From Microvirga arabica (GTDB lineage Bacteria > Pseudomonadota > Alphaproteobacteria > Rhizobiales > Beijerinckiaceae): DNA of 38,268 bases. Positions 7,724 through 16,664 of this stretch are shown here, piece by piece. The stretch is taken from the NCBI RefSeq assembly GCF_016811235.1, contig NZ_JAFBID010000062.1:1-38268 (forward strand), in the 5' to 3' direction. The position numbers were made by a program, and so were the translations under genes. The notes beneath the pieces were generated by a model, which ran no database searches, was not told where the DNA came from, and saw only the letters and a program-made list of their open reading frames with translations. How positions within the stretch are numbered: position 1 is the first letter of the stretch; each line of letters begins with the position of its first letter.

Positions 7724-8662
7724 ATGGCAACGGCCAGCGAAACGACTCTGGTGACCACGCACAACGAGAGCGGCACGAAGTGGTGGACGCGGTTCCTCGA
7801 CCCGAGCGAGCGCACCCTGGCCGTGCTGCTGCTGATGCCGGCGGCGCTGCTTCTGACGCTCATCATCGTCTATCCGGTCTGCCGGTTGATCTGGACGAGC
7901 TTCCAAAACCTGTCGCTCACCTCCGGATTGCCCGCGTCCTTCGCCGGGCTTGAGAACTACACGCTCATGCTGGAGGACCCGGTGTTCTGGGAAACGACCT
8001 GGAATACGGTGCTCATCACGCTCATCACCGTTCCAGGCGCGCTGCTCGTCGGACTCGCTCTTGCCCTGATGGCCAACCTGCCGTTTAACGTGAAATGGCC
8101 GGTCCGCCTCTCGCTTCTGATCCCTTGGGCGCTGCCGCTTTCGTTCGCCGGCCTGATCTTCGCGTGGTTCTTCCATTCCGAGTATGGTGTGGTGAACGAC
8201 GTGCTCCGCCGCATCGGCATCGAGGGGGTGATCTGGTTCAACTCGGCCAACTGGGCCTTCGCGGCGATCTGCCTCACGATCATCTGGAAGACCTCATCCT
8301 TCATGGCGCTCATCATCCTTGCCGGCCTCCAGACGATTCCGCGCTCCCTCTACGAGGCGGCGGATGTCGATGGGGCGGGGCGCCTGAGGCAGTTCTTCGA
8401 GATCACGCTCCCGCTGCTCAAGCCCGCCATCGTGGTGGCCCTGATCTTCCGCACCATCACGGCGCTCCAGACCTTCGACATTCCATTCACCATGACGCGC
8501 GGCGGTCCGGGCACCTCCACCGCGACGCTCGCCATGTACATCCACCAGAACACGGTCGACTTTCTCGATCTCGGCTACGGCTCGGCGCTTGCGGTCGTCA
8601 TGTTCGCCCTCTCCATGGGCGTGACGGCGGTCTATCTGCGCATGATCCGGACCAAGGGATGA
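7724..8662 (+). CDS. ABC sugar importer, permease subunit 1 (MalF/UgpA type)
   Basis: A 312-residue inner-membrane protein with about six membrane spans. The first follows the soluble N-terminus (LAVLLLMPAALLLTLIIVYP). The cytoplasmic EAA loop is clear (YEAADVDGAGRLRQFFEITL), and couples to the ATPase. ATG codons also exist at 7715 and 7718; 7724 is chosen because AGGA (7712-7715) is then 8 bases away. It forms the channel together with the next gene. Confidence 0.92.
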   Translation: MATASETTLVTTHNESGTKWWTRFLDPSERTLAVLLLMPAALLLTLIIVYPVCRLIWTSFQNLSLTSGLPASFAGLENYTLMLEDPVFWETTWNTVLITLITVPGALLVGLALALMANLPFNVKWPVRLSLLIPWALPLSFAGLIFAWFFHSEYGVVNDVLRRIGIEGVIWFNSANWAFAAICLTIIWKTSSFMALIILAGLQTIPRSLYEAADVDGAGRLRQFFEITLPLLKPAIVVALIFRTITALQTFDIPFTMTRGGPGTSTATLAMYIHQNTVDFLDLGYGSALAVVMFALSMGVTAVYLRMIRTKG

Positions 8663-8667
8663 CAGCC

Positions 8668-9519
8668 ATGAGCCACGATACGACTGCCAGCCGCTCGATC
8701 TTCTCCGGCAAGCCCCTGCGCATCCTGATCGGGTTTATCCTGCTGGTGAACGGCATGTTCCCGGCACTGTGGATCCTGTTCACGTCGCTCAAGACGGAAG
8801 CCGAGCTGACCGTAAAGCCGATCACATGGCTGCCCCACGCGCCGACCATCGCGAACTATCTGCGCGCCTTCACGGACCAGCCCCTGCTGCTGTTCCTGTT
8901 CAACAGCTTCATGGTGGCGATCCTCTCCACTGCGCTGACGCTCTTCATATCCGTGCTCGCCGCCTATGCGCTCGCCCGCCTCCAGATCCGCGGACGGGAT
9001 CTCATCCTGTCGGCCATCATCGCCGTCTCGACGTTCCCGCTCGTCACGCTGCTGGTGCCGCTCTTCGAGATCATGCGGGCCCTCGGCCTGCTCAACACCT
9101 GGGTGGCGCTGATCCTGCCCTATACGGTGCTAAGCCTGCCGGTCTGCACGCTGATCCTCGTGTCGTTCTTCGAGGGCATCCCGCGCGATCTCGAGAACTC
9201 CGCCATGATCGACGGCTGCACCCGTATCGGCGCGCTGTTCAAGGTCGTGGTGCCGCTCTCGGCGCCAGGCGTATTCACGGCGGGCATTCTGGCCTTCGTG
9301 AATGCATGGGACGAGTTCCTGCTCGCGCTTTCGTTCAATTCCAACCCGATGCTGCGCACGCTTCCCGTGGGCATCACGCTCTACCAGGGTGAATTCGCGT
9401 TCCCCTGGCCGGTGATTTCGGCGGCGCTCGTGGTCGGCATCGTGCCCGTGGCGGTCCTGATCGTGATCTTCCAGGAGCGCGTCGTGTCCGGCCTGACCTC
9501 CGGCGGCATCAAGGGATAA
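8668..9519 (+). CDS. ABC sugar importer, permease subunit 2 (MalG/UgpE type)
   Basis: A 283-residue permease with six likely membrane spans and the EAA loop LENSAMIDGCTRIGALFKVV followed by PLSAPG. The ATG at 8668 lies 8 bases after AAGGGA; an in-frame ATG at 8659, overlapping the previous stop by four bases, is the alternative and would add three residues. It completes an ABC importer of the carbohydrate uptake-1 class with the previous three genes. Confidence 0.92.
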   Translation: MSHDTTASRSIFSGKPLRILIGFILLVNGMFPALWILFTSLKTEAELTVKPITWLPHAPTIANYLRAFTDQPLLLFLFNSFMVAILSTALTLFISVLAAYALARLQIRGRDLILSAIIAVSTFPLVTLLVPLFEIMRALGLLNTWVALILPYTVLSLPVCTLILVSFFEGIPRDLENSAMIDGCTRIGALFKVVVPLSAPGVFTAGILAFVNAWDEFLLALSFNSNPMLRTLPVGITLYQGEFAFPWPVISAALVVGIVPVAVLIVIFQERVVSGLTSGGIKG

Positions 9520-9531
9520 GGACTGTATGAG

Positions 9532-11265
9532 ATGACACGCCGATCCATCGGAGAACTGCGCAGTCAGCGCTGGTTTGCATCCGACGACATGCGCGGCTTC
9601 GCGCATCGCCAGCGCACGCAGCAGATGGGCATGCGGCGGGAGGAGTTCCTCGGAAAACCCGTCGTCGCCATCGTCAACACCTGGAGCGATCTCAGCCCCT
9701 GTCACTCCCACCTGCGAGACCGTGCAGAGGCGGTGAAGCGCGGCGTCTGGCAGGCGGGCGGATACCCGGTGGAGTTGCCGGCCCTATCGGTGGGCGAGGT
9801 GATGGTGAAGCCCACCACTATGCTCTACCGCAACTTCCTCGCCATGGAGGTGGAGGAGCTTCTGCGCTCGCATCCCATCGACGGCGCTGTGCTGCTGGGC
9901 GGCTGCGACAAGTCCACGCCGGGCCTCCTCATGGGGGCGATCAGCATGGACATTCCAGTGATCTACTGCCCGGCCGGTCCCATGTCGAATGGGCAGTGGC
10001 GCGGGCACAAGACCGGTGCGGGCACCCACACGAAGAAGTACTGGGACGAGCTTCGCGCCGGTAACATCACTCAGGATGATTGGGTCGATCTCGAGAGCCG
10101 AATGACACGCTCCATCGGTACCTGCAACACCATGGGCACCGCTTCGACCATGACGTCCATCGTGGACGCCATGGGCCTCACCCTTCCCGGCGCCACGTCC
10201 ATCCCGGCCGCCGACAGCGGCCACCCGCGCATGGCCTCGGCCTGCGGCGAGCGCATCATCGAGATGATCTGGGAGGATCTCAAACCCTCCCGTTTCCTGG
10301 ATGCAAGGAGCTTCCGCAACGGCCTCGTCGCCTATATGGCGCTCGGTGGCTCGACCAATGCCGCCGTTCACCTGATCGCCATGGCCCGCCGGGCCGGCGT
10401 CGATCTCACCCTCGACGATATGTCCGACATGGCTGGCCGGGTGCCGGTCTGTGCCAATCTTTTCCCATCGGGCGAATACCTGATGGAGGATTTCTACTTC
10501 GCTGGTGGGATCCTGGCGCAGCTCAGGAAGCTGGAGCGGCATCTCGACCGCGACGCCATGACCGTGAATGGAAGGACGCTGGGCGAAAACATCGCCGGGG
10601 CTGAGTGCTGGAATGACGAGGTCATCCGCGGTGAGGACAATCCGGTCGTGCCGCTCTCGCGCGGCAAGACGCTGGCCGTCCTGCGCGGGAATCTCGCTCC
10701 CAATGGCGCCGTCATGAAGTCTTCTGCGGCTAATCCGAAATTCCTCAAGCATGTGGGTCCGGCGCTCGTCTTCGACAGCCCGGCCGAGATGAACCGCACC
10801 ATCGATGATCCCGATCTCGACATCACGGAGGACACGGTCATCGTGCTCCGCAATGCCGGTCCGGTCGGTGCGCCGGGCATGCCGGAATGGGGCAACCTGC
10901 CGATCCCGAAGAAGCTCCTGAAACAGGGTGTTCGCGACATGGTGCGCATCTGCGATGGGCGCATGAGCGGCACCCACTATGGCACCTGCATTCTGCACGT
11001 CGCACCCGAGGCGGCGGTCGGCGGTCCCCTCGGGCTCCTCAAGACGGGAGACCTGGTGGAACTCGACGTAGAAGCCGGGCGCCTCGACATGCGGGTCGAC
11101 GAGAAGGTGCTGGAGCGGCGCCGCGCCGAGTGGAAGCCCGGGGCGCTGCGCTACGAGCGCTCCTTCGCAGCCCTCTACCAGCGCCACGTCTCACAGGCCG
11201 ATGAGGGCTGCGACTTCGATTTCCTGTCCACCCGCGGCCTCGTGGCCGAGCCGTCCATCTTCTAA
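9532..11265 (+). CDS. IlvD/Edd-family dehydratase, probable 6-deoxy-6-sulfogluconate dehydratase
   Basis: A 577-residue Fe-S dehydratase. The three cluster cysteines are visible: Cys57 (SPCHSH), Cys125 (GGCDKSTPG) and Cys198 (GTCNTMGTAST). Each is two residues before the [2Fe-2S] cysteines I recall for Rhizobium L-arabinonate dehydratase (59, 127, 200), so the enzyme belongs to the sugar-acid branch rather than to IlvD of amino-acid synthesis. In the sulfo-Entner-Doudoroff route it would remove water from 6-deoxy-6-sulfogluconate to give 2-keto-3,6-dideoxy-6-sulfogluconate. The lactonase and aldolase for the steps either side are in the same operon. Family is certain; substrate is inferred from context. 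Confidence 0.88.
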   Translation: MTRRSIGELRSQRWFASDDMRGFAHRQRTQQMGMRREEFLGKPVVAIVNTWSDLSPCHSHLRDRAEAVKRGVWQAGGYPVELPALSVGEVMVKPTTMLYRNFLAMEVEELLRSHPIDGAVLLGGCDKSTPGLLMGAISMDIPVIYCPAGPMSNGQWRGHKTGAGTHTKKYWDELRAGNITQDDWVDLESRMTRSIGTCNTMGTASTMTSIVDAMGLTLPGATSIPAADSGHPRMASACGERIIEMIWEDLKPSRFLDARSFRNGLVAYMALGGSTNAAVHLIAMARRAGVDLTLDDMSDMAGRVPVCANLFPSGEYLMEDFYFAGGILAQLRKLERHLDRDAMTVNGRTLGENIAGAECWNDEVIRGEDNPVVPLSRGKTLAVLRGNLAPNGAVMKSSAANPKFLKHVGPALVFDSPAEMNRTIDDPDLDITEDTVIVLRNAGPVGAPGMPEWGNLPIPKKLLKQGVRDMVRICDGRMSGTHYGTCILHVAPEAAVGGPLGLLKTGDLVELDVEAGRLDMRVDEKVLERRRAEWKPGALRYERSFAALYQRHVSQADEGCDFDFLSTRGLVAEPSIF

Positions 11266-11275
11266 AGGTTTCGTC

Positions 11276-12085
11276 ATGATCAGCATCGAGAACCGCTTCA
11301 AAGGTTGGCTGAAGGGGCAGGGACCCAAGCCGCCGCTCGGCACTTGGCTCATGGCGGCGGCGCCCGCGACCGCTGAGGCCATGGGCTACAGCGGCTTCGA
11401 CTTTCTCGTGGTCGACATGGAGCACGTGCCGATCGAGGTGTCGGATCTGGCGCATATCCTTCGCGCCATCGGCTGCACCCCGGCCGATGCGGTGGTGCGG
11501 CTCGCTTGGAACGATCAGGTGCTCGTCAAGCGCGTGCTGGATGCGGGCGCCCAAACGATCATGCTGCCCTTCGTCCAAACCGACGAAGAGGCCCGCCAGG
11601 CGGTTGCCTTCGCCAAGTATCCGCCGGAGGGTGTGCGCGGCGTCGCCGCCGTGCATCGCGGCTCGCGATTCGGGCGTGCTGCGGACTATCTCAAACAAGC
11701 CAACGATCAGATTGCGGTCATCGTCCAGCTCGAGACGCCTGAAGCGATCGAGCGGATGCCGGAGATCGCGGCCGTTCCCGGAATCGATGCCCTGTTCGTT
11801 GGGCCGGGCGATCTTGCCGCCGCCATGGGTCACATCGGCAACATCGCGCATGCGGACGTGCAGGCACTGATCGAAAAGGCCGCCAAGATGGCCCGTGAGG
11901 CGGGCAAGCCGGTGGGCATCGTCGGTCCCAATCCGGACATGGTGTGCCGCTTCATCGGCTACGGCTACAGCTATGTGGCGGTCGCTTCCGACATTGCCAT
12001 GATGACGAGCCGCGCCTCCGAATGGCTCGGCGCCTTAAGGGACGAAGCCGCTCCTGCTCCGGCCGCACCCGCTGCAGCCTACTGA
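11276..12085 (+). CDS. HpcH/HpaI-family aldolase, probable KDSG aldolase
   Basis: A 269-residue class II (metal-dependent) pyruvate aldolase. Expected catalytic positions are present: His50 (DMEHVP), Arg75 (VVRLAW), metal ligands Glu153 (QLETPEA) and Asp179 (GPGDLAAAMG). Relatives cleave 2-keto-3-deoxy sugar acids (GarL, RhmA). Here the likely reaction is 2-keto-3,6-dideoxy-6-sulfogluconate to pyruvate plus 3-sulfolactaldehyde. The Ala/Pro-rich tail (residues about 255-268) is dispensable-looking. AAAGG lies 7 bases before the ATG. Substrate is inferred from the operon. Confidence 0.87.
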   Translation: MISIENRFKGWLKGQGPKPPLGTWLMAAAPATAEAMGYSGFDFLVVDMEHVPIEVSDLAHILRAIGCTPADAVVRLAWNDQVLVKRVLDAGAQTIMLPFVQTDEEARQAVAFAKYPPEGVRGVAAVHRGSRFGRAADYLKQANDQIAVIVQLETPEAIERMPEIAAVPGIDALFVGPGDLAAAMGHIGNIAHADVQALIEKAAKMAREAGKPVGIVGPNPDMVCRFIGYGYSYVAVASDIAMMTSRASEWLGALRDEAAPAPAAPAAAY

Positions 12086-12103
12086 AGCCCTGAGGAGGTT
12101 ATC

Positions 12104-12994
12104 CTGATCGTCACGCTCAGGAGCAGCGCTCTGAAGCTCGATCTGGCGCCGTCCGTTGGAGGCGCCATTGCGGGCTTCTGGCACGATGACGTGGCTCTCA
12201 TGCGTGAGACCCCCGAGCAGGCCCTGCGCGACGGATTGGTGCGGCAGACCAGCTGCTATCCGCTGATCCCCTACAGCAACCGCATCGCCCAGGGGCGCTT
12301 CTCATTTCAAGGCGTCGAGCATCGGCTGGCGTTGAACTTCGGCGACCATCCGCATTCCATTCACGGCAATGCTTGGCAAAAGCCCTGGCAGGTGGCGGCA
12401 GCCGATGATGCACGCTGCCGCTTCGTTTTTATCCATCGTCCGGAGGACGACGAGGCGAGGGGCTGGCCTTTCGCCTACCGCGCCGAGCAGCTCTTCGAGC
12501 TGTCTCAGAGTGGATTGATGCTGACATTGTCGCTCGAGAACGAGGATGATCGCGCCATGCCGGCCGGCTTGGGGCTGCATCCATTCTTTCCCAAGCGCCC
12601 AGGGATTCGCCTGCAGTTTGCCGCCGAGCGCGTCCATCCGAACGGCGAGGATTCGCTCCCGTTGGACAGCATCCCGATTCCGCCCGAGTGGAGCTACCAG
12701 ACCATGCGTGAACTGGACGAGCCGCGTCTCGATAACTGTTTTTCGGGCTGGGATGGGACGGCGCGCCTCGCCTATGTTCAGGAGAAGATCGCCTTGAGCA
12801 TTGAGGCCGATCCGCTGTTCGACCATCTCGTGGTGTACGTTCCCATGGGGAGAGATTTCTTTGCCGTCGAGCCCGTGAGCCATATGAACGACGCGATTAA
12901 CAGACCCGATCCCTCACACCATGGCCTCAAAGTTCTCAAGCCCGGCGAGCGCCTGACGGCTCAGGTCCGGTTCGGCGTGGAGAGACTGTCATGA
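12104..12994 (+). CDS. Aldose 1-epimerase, probable sulfoquinovose mutarotase; non-standard start
   Basis: A galactose-mutarotase-fold protein. It has the HPHSIHGNAW motif, a second His in GLGLHPFFP and the Glu of VEPVSHMND. It would interconvert the anomers of sulfoquinovose so that the beta form made available by glycoside cleavage reaches the dehydrogenase. The first ATG/GTG/TTG in frame is GTG at 12191, but the frame upstream encodes LKLDLAPSVGGAIAGFW, the usual first strands of this family, and GGAGG at 12094-12098 points to a start near 12104. There the codon is CTG (ATC at 12107). Either CTG is used, or one base at 12104 differs from an original ATG. With this start it has 296 residues, the family's normal length. 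Confidence 0.8.
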   Translation: MIVTLRSSALKLDLAPSVGGAIAGFWHDDVALMRETPEQALRDGLVRQTSCYPLIPYSNRIAQGRFSFQGVEHRLALNFGDHPHSIHGNAWQKPWQVAAADDARCRFVFIHRPEDDEARGWPFAYRAEQLFELSQSGLMLTLSLENEDDRAMPAGLGLHPFFPKRPGIRLQFAAERVHPNGEDSLPLDSIPIPPEWSYQTMRELDEPRLDNCFSGWDGTARLAYVQEKIALSIEADPLFDHLVVYVPMGRDFFAVEPVSHMNDAINRPDPSHHGLKVLKPGERLTAQVRFGVERLS

Positions 12995-13872
12995 ACCTCA
13001 CGGTTGCGCTCGACGTTCGGGCTGAGCTCGGCGAATGCCCTGTCTGGTCCGTCGAGGAGCAGGCGCTCTATTTTGTCGATATCAAGGGCAGGGCGCTTTA
13101 CCGCTTTGAGCCCGCGACCGGTACGCACCACACTTTTCCCATGCCGGAGGAAATCGGGTGCATCGGGCTCCGGAAAGACGGCGGCTTCATCGCTGGCTTC
13201 CGCTCCGGCCTCTGGTTGCTCGATGCTGACGGGAGCCGTACTCGAAAGCTTGCCGATAATCCGGAAGATCAGCGCACGAGCCGGTTCAATGATGGGCGGG
13301 TCGACCCGGCCGGGCGCTTCCTCGCCGGCACAATCGATGAGCCCAAAGAGGGCGGCAAGGCGCATCTCTACCGCTACGATTCTCGTGGGCTGGCGACGCT
13401 TGCCGGCGGTCTTCTGACCTCAAACGGAGTCGCCTTCTCGCCCGACGGTCGCATCCTCTACCACTCGGACACGCCGACCTTCACCGTTTGGCGCTATTCG
13501 TATGACCCCGTGACCGGCGCGGCCACGGACAAGACCCTGTTCGTGCGCCTCCAACCCACAGACACCGACCGGGGTCGTCCCGACGGCGCAGCGGTGGATG
13601 AGGAGGGATGCTACTGGACCGCCTTGTTCGAGGGCGGACGGATTCAGCGCTATTCGCCGGAAGGGCGGCTGCTGGCCGAATACCCCGTTCCGGCCCGGTG
13701 TCCCACCATGGTCTGCTTCGGGGGCGCCGACCTGAAGACGCTCTATGTGACATCCGCCCATACCGGCCGTGCTGAGAATGAACTGGCGGCATTTCCGCAT
13801 TCCGGCAGCCTGTTCACCATGCCGGTCGATGTGCCGGGTCTGCCCGAATACGAATTCGATCTTTCCGTTTAA
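12991..13872 (+). CDS. SMP-30/gluconolactonase-family lactonase, probable 6-deoxy-6-sulfogluconolactonase
   Basis: A 293-residue six-bladed beta-propeller lactonase. The metal ligands are recognisable: Glu15 (GECPVW), Asn145 (TSNGVAFSPDG) and Asp198 (GRPDGAAVD), with Asn100 (RFNDGR) as the substrate-side residue. It overlaps the epimerase gene by ATGA, so translation is coupled. In the proposed route it opens 6-deoxy-6-sulfogluconolactone to the acid. The family also opens arabinono-, xylono- and gluconolactones, so specificity rests on the neighbours. Confidence 0.88.
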   Translation: MNLTVALDVRAELGECPVWSVEEQALYFVDIKGRALYRFEPATGTHHTFPMPEEIGCIGLRKDGGFIAGFRSGLWLLDADGSRTRKLADNPEDQRTSRFNDGRVDPAGRFLAGTIDEPKEGGKAHLYRYDSRGLATLAGGLLTSNGVAFSPDGRILYHSDTPTFTVWRYSYDPVTGAATDKTLFVRLQPTDTDRGRPDGAAVDEEGCYWTALFEGGRIQRYSPEGRLLAEYPVPARCPTMVCFGGADLKTLYVTSAHTGRAENELAAFPHSGSLFTMPVDVPGLPEYEFDLSV

Positions 13873-13884
13873 GGCTGCATTGCC

Positions 13885-14649
13885 ATGTCGTTCGATTACT
13901 CAACTGCCCACTATCGCTCCCTTTCCGGTCGTTCGGTCGTCGTCACCGGCGGCGCGTCAGGGATCGGCGAGGAGATGGTGAGAGCCTTCGTCGCTCAGGG
14001 CGCGCGCGTCTCCTTCATCGATATCGCGAAGGAGCCGGGCGAGGCATTGGCCAAGGAAACTGGCGCAAGCTTCTACCCCTGCGACGTCACCGACATCCCA
14101 GGTCTTCGAGAGGTGCTGTCGCGGATCGAGAACGATCACGGCGGCGTGGATGTTCTCGTCAACAATGCCGGCAAGGACGACCGGCACGACATGGCCGAGG
14201 TGGAACCGGAGTACTGGCGACGTGCACTTGCACTCAACCTCGATCACCAGTTCTTCGCAACGCAGGCGGTCTCCAAGGGCATGGCCGCGCGCGGCGCCGG
14301 TTCCATCATCATGCTCGGCTCCATTTCCTGGATGCGCGGTCGTCCTGGCATGGTCGGCTATACGACCGCCAAGGCGGCGATCAATGGGATGACGCGCACG
14401 CTTGCACGCGAGTTAGGACCCTCCGGAATCCGGGTGAACTGCATCGTGCCAGGCGCGATCCTCACGGAACGGCAGAAGAAGCTCTGGCTGACGCCCGAGT
14501 TGAACCAGCAGTTCCTCGACCTTCAGGCGCTGAAGTTCCGGCTCGATGCCAGCCATGTCGCCCGAATGGCGCTGTTCCTGGCCTCCGACGAGAGCGGCGG
14601 CTGCACGGGTGCGAACTTCATCGTCGATGCCGGCCTGACGCAGAATTGA
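13885..14649 (+). CDS. Short-chain dehydrogenase, probable NAD+-dependent sulfoquinovose 1-dehydrogenase
   Basis: A 254-residue classical SDR. It has the nucleotide motif TGGASGIG (21-28), NNAG (93-96) and the catalytic Ser146, Tyr159 and Lys163. Asp46 at the end of the second strand favours NAD+ over NADP+. It should oxidise C1 of sulfoquinovose to the lactone, the first oxidative step of the sulfo-Entner-Doudoroff pathway first described in Pseudomonas putida SQ1, whose corresponding enzyme is also an SDR. Sugar 1-dehydrogenases for other aldoses look similar. Confidence 0.87.
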   Translation: MSFDYSTAHYRSLSGRSVVVTGGASGIGEEMVRAFVAQGARVSFIDIAKEPGEALAKETGASFYPCDVTDIPGLREVLSRIENDHGGVDVLVNNAGKDDRHDMAEVEPEYWRRALALNLDHQFFATQAVSKGMAARGAGSIIMLGSISWMRGRPGMVGYTTAKAAINGMTRTLARELGPSGIRVNCIVPGAILTERQKKLWLTPELNQQFLDLQALKFRLDASHVARMALFLASDESGGCTGANFIVDAGLTQN

Positions 14650-14657
14650 GATAATCC

Positions 14658-16661
14658 ATGAAGATCCAGACGACATCCAACGGCTTCGACCTCGTTCTCG
14701 ACGGCAGGCTGATCCTGCGTCACCGCATCGATTCCCCGTGCCTGTATGTGGGCCAGGGCGATGCCCGCATGGACATGTATCGCGGCAACTTCGACATCGA
14801 GGATTATGTCATCGAGCGCACCCCGCTCGCGCATGCCGTCGTGTCAGGCGCCGAGATCGCCTTCTCGGTGGCACCGGGCCAGCCGGCTCGCCTGACCCTC
14901 CAGGTGTCGGGCGACGAGCACAACGGCACCATCGCGTTCCGGACCGACGATGCCGCCATCAACCGGCTCTGGATCCGTGTCGCGGCGGAGGAGGGCGAGC
15001 ATGTCTGGGGTGGCGGCGAGCAGATGTCGTATTTCGACATGCGCGGCCGTCGCTTTCCCCTCTGGACGTCCGAGCCTGGCGTTGGACGGGACAAGACGAC
15101 CGAGATCACCCTCAAGGCCGATGTTACGGGTAAGTCGGGCGGCGATTACTGGAACACCAATTATCCGCAACCGACCTATCTCTCGTCGCGGCGCTACGCG
15201 CTGCACGTGGAGACGACCGCTTACTCCGCCTTCGATTTCCGCCGCGACGACTTTCATGAGATCGAGGTTTGGGCCGTTCCGGAACGAATCGAACTGACTG
15301 CCCGCCCCACCTTCATCACCCTCGTCGAAGCCATGGCCGAGCGCTTCGGCCGCCAGCCGCCGCTGCCGGAATGGGTCTATGGCGGCGCAATTATCGGGCT
15401 CAAGGACGGGGCCAATTCCTTTGAGCGGCTCGAGCGCATCATCGCGGCTGGCACGAAGGTCTCCGGCCTCTGGTGCGAGGACTGGGTGGGGCTGCGCCAC
15501 ACCTCCTTCGGCGCGCGTCTCTTCTGGGACTGGAAGGCGAACGAGGATCGGTACCCGGCGCTGCGCCAGCGCATCGCGGAGTTGGAAGATCGCGGCATCC
15601 GCTTCCTCGGCTATGTAAATCCGTACCTCGCTGTCGACGGCTCACTGTTTCCGGAGGCTGAGGCCGCAGGCTATTTCGCCACGGATGAGAGCGGCAACAC
15701 GGCTCTCGTCGATTTCGGCGAATTCGATTGCGGCGTCGTCGACTTCACTAACCCGGAGGCCGCCGCCTGGTTCGCCGAGCGCGTCATCGGCCAGAACATG
15801 GTCGATTTCGGGCTCTCCGGCTGGATGGCCGATTTCGGTGAGTATCTCCCCATCGACGTGAAGCTCGCCAACGGCATCAATGCCAAGGTTATGCACAATG
15901 CGTGGCCGACGCTCTGGGCCGAGGTGAATGCGCGGGCTGTCGAAAGCAGGGGAAAGACCGGCGAAATCCTGTTCTTCATGCGCGCCGGATACACGGGGGT
16001 TCAGCGGCATTGTCCGCTCCTTTGGGCGGGCGACCAGTCGGTCGATTTCACCCGCCACGATGGCCTTGTGACGGTCATCTCCGGGGCGCTCTCGTCGGGG
16101 CTCCTCGGCAATGCCTATCATCACTCCGACATCGGCGGTTATACCAGCCTCTTCGGCAATGTGCGCACAGCGGAGCTCATCATGCGCTGGGCCGAGATGG
16201 GAGCCTTCACGCCCGTGATGCGCACCCATGAGGGCAACCGCCCGCGCGACAACCTGCAGATCGACCAGGACCCGCAGGTGCTGGCCCATTTCGCCCGGAT
16301 GACGAGAGTTTATGTGCATCTCGTGCCCTACCTGGAATCCCTTGTGGATGAGGCCTCCACGCGAGGCCTGCCGGTGCAGCGGCCGCTCTTCCTCCATTTC
16401 GAGGATGACTTCCGCACCTATGCCATACAGGACGCATACCTCTACGGCGCCGAACTGCTCGTGGCTCCTGTCTCGCAGGCCGGAAAGACCGAGTGGAGCA
16501 CCTATCTGCCGGCAGGAGCGGAGTGGGTCCATGCCTGGACGGCCGAGACTTTCTCGGGCGGAGGAGAAGTGACCGTATCGGCTCCCTTCGGCCAGCCGCC
16601 GGTGTTCTACCGTGCCGGCTCACGTTTCACGGATCTGTTCGCGGGCCTCAGGACACTTTGA
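14658..16661 (+). CDS. yihQ: Sulfoquinovosidase, GH31 (YihQ orthologue)
   Basis: A 667-residue glycoside hydrolase of family 31, strongly like E. coli YihQ along its whole length (WGGGEQMSYFDMRG, FPLWTSEPGVGR, MRTHEGNRP, PLFLHFEDD). The nucleophile is Asp392 (GWMADFGEYLP) and the acid/base Asp459 (LLWAGDQ), spaced 67 apart exactly as Asp405 and Asp472 in E. coli. The residues that hold the sulfonate in YihQ (Arg301, Trp304, Tyr508) correspond to Arg287, Trp290 and Tyr495 here. It releases sulfoquinovose from sulfoquinovosyl glycerol or diacylglycerol of plant and cyanobacterial membranes. No signal peptide, so it acts in the cytoplasm on imported glycosides. It is the key gene identifying the operon. 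Confidence 0.93.
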   Translation: MKIQTTSNGFDLVLDGRLILRHRIDSPCLYVGQGDARMDMYRGNFDIEDYVIERTPLAHAVVSGAEIAFSVAPGQPARLTLQVSGDEHNGTIAFRTDDAAINRLWIRVAAEEGEHVWGGGEQMSYFDMRGRRFPLWTSEPGVGRDKTTEITLKADVTGKSGGDYWNTNYPQPTYLSSRRYALHVETTAYSAFDFRRDDFHEIEVWAVPERIELTARPTFITLVEAMAERFGRQPPLPEWVYGGAIIGLKDGANSFERLERIIAAGTKVSGLWCEDWVGLRHTSFGARLFWDWKANEDRYPALRQRIAELEDRGIRFLGYVNPYLAVDGSLFPEAEAAGYFATDESGNTALVDFGEFDCGVVDFTNPEAAAWFAERVIGQNMVDFGLSGWMADFGEYLPIDVKLANGINAKVMHNAWPTLWAEVNARAVESRGKTGEILFFMRAGYTGVQRHCPLLWAGDQSVDFTRHDGLVTVISGALSSGLLGNAYHHSDIGGYTSLFGNVRTAELIMRWAEMGAFTPVMRTHEGNRPRDNLQIDQDPQVLAHFARMTRVYVHLVPYLESLVDEASTRGLPVQRPLFLHFEDDFRTYAIQDAYLYGAELLVAPVSQAGKTEWSTYLPAGAEWVHAWTAETFSGGGEVTVSAPFGQPPVFYRAGSRFTDLFAGLRTL

Positions 16662-16664
16662 GCG

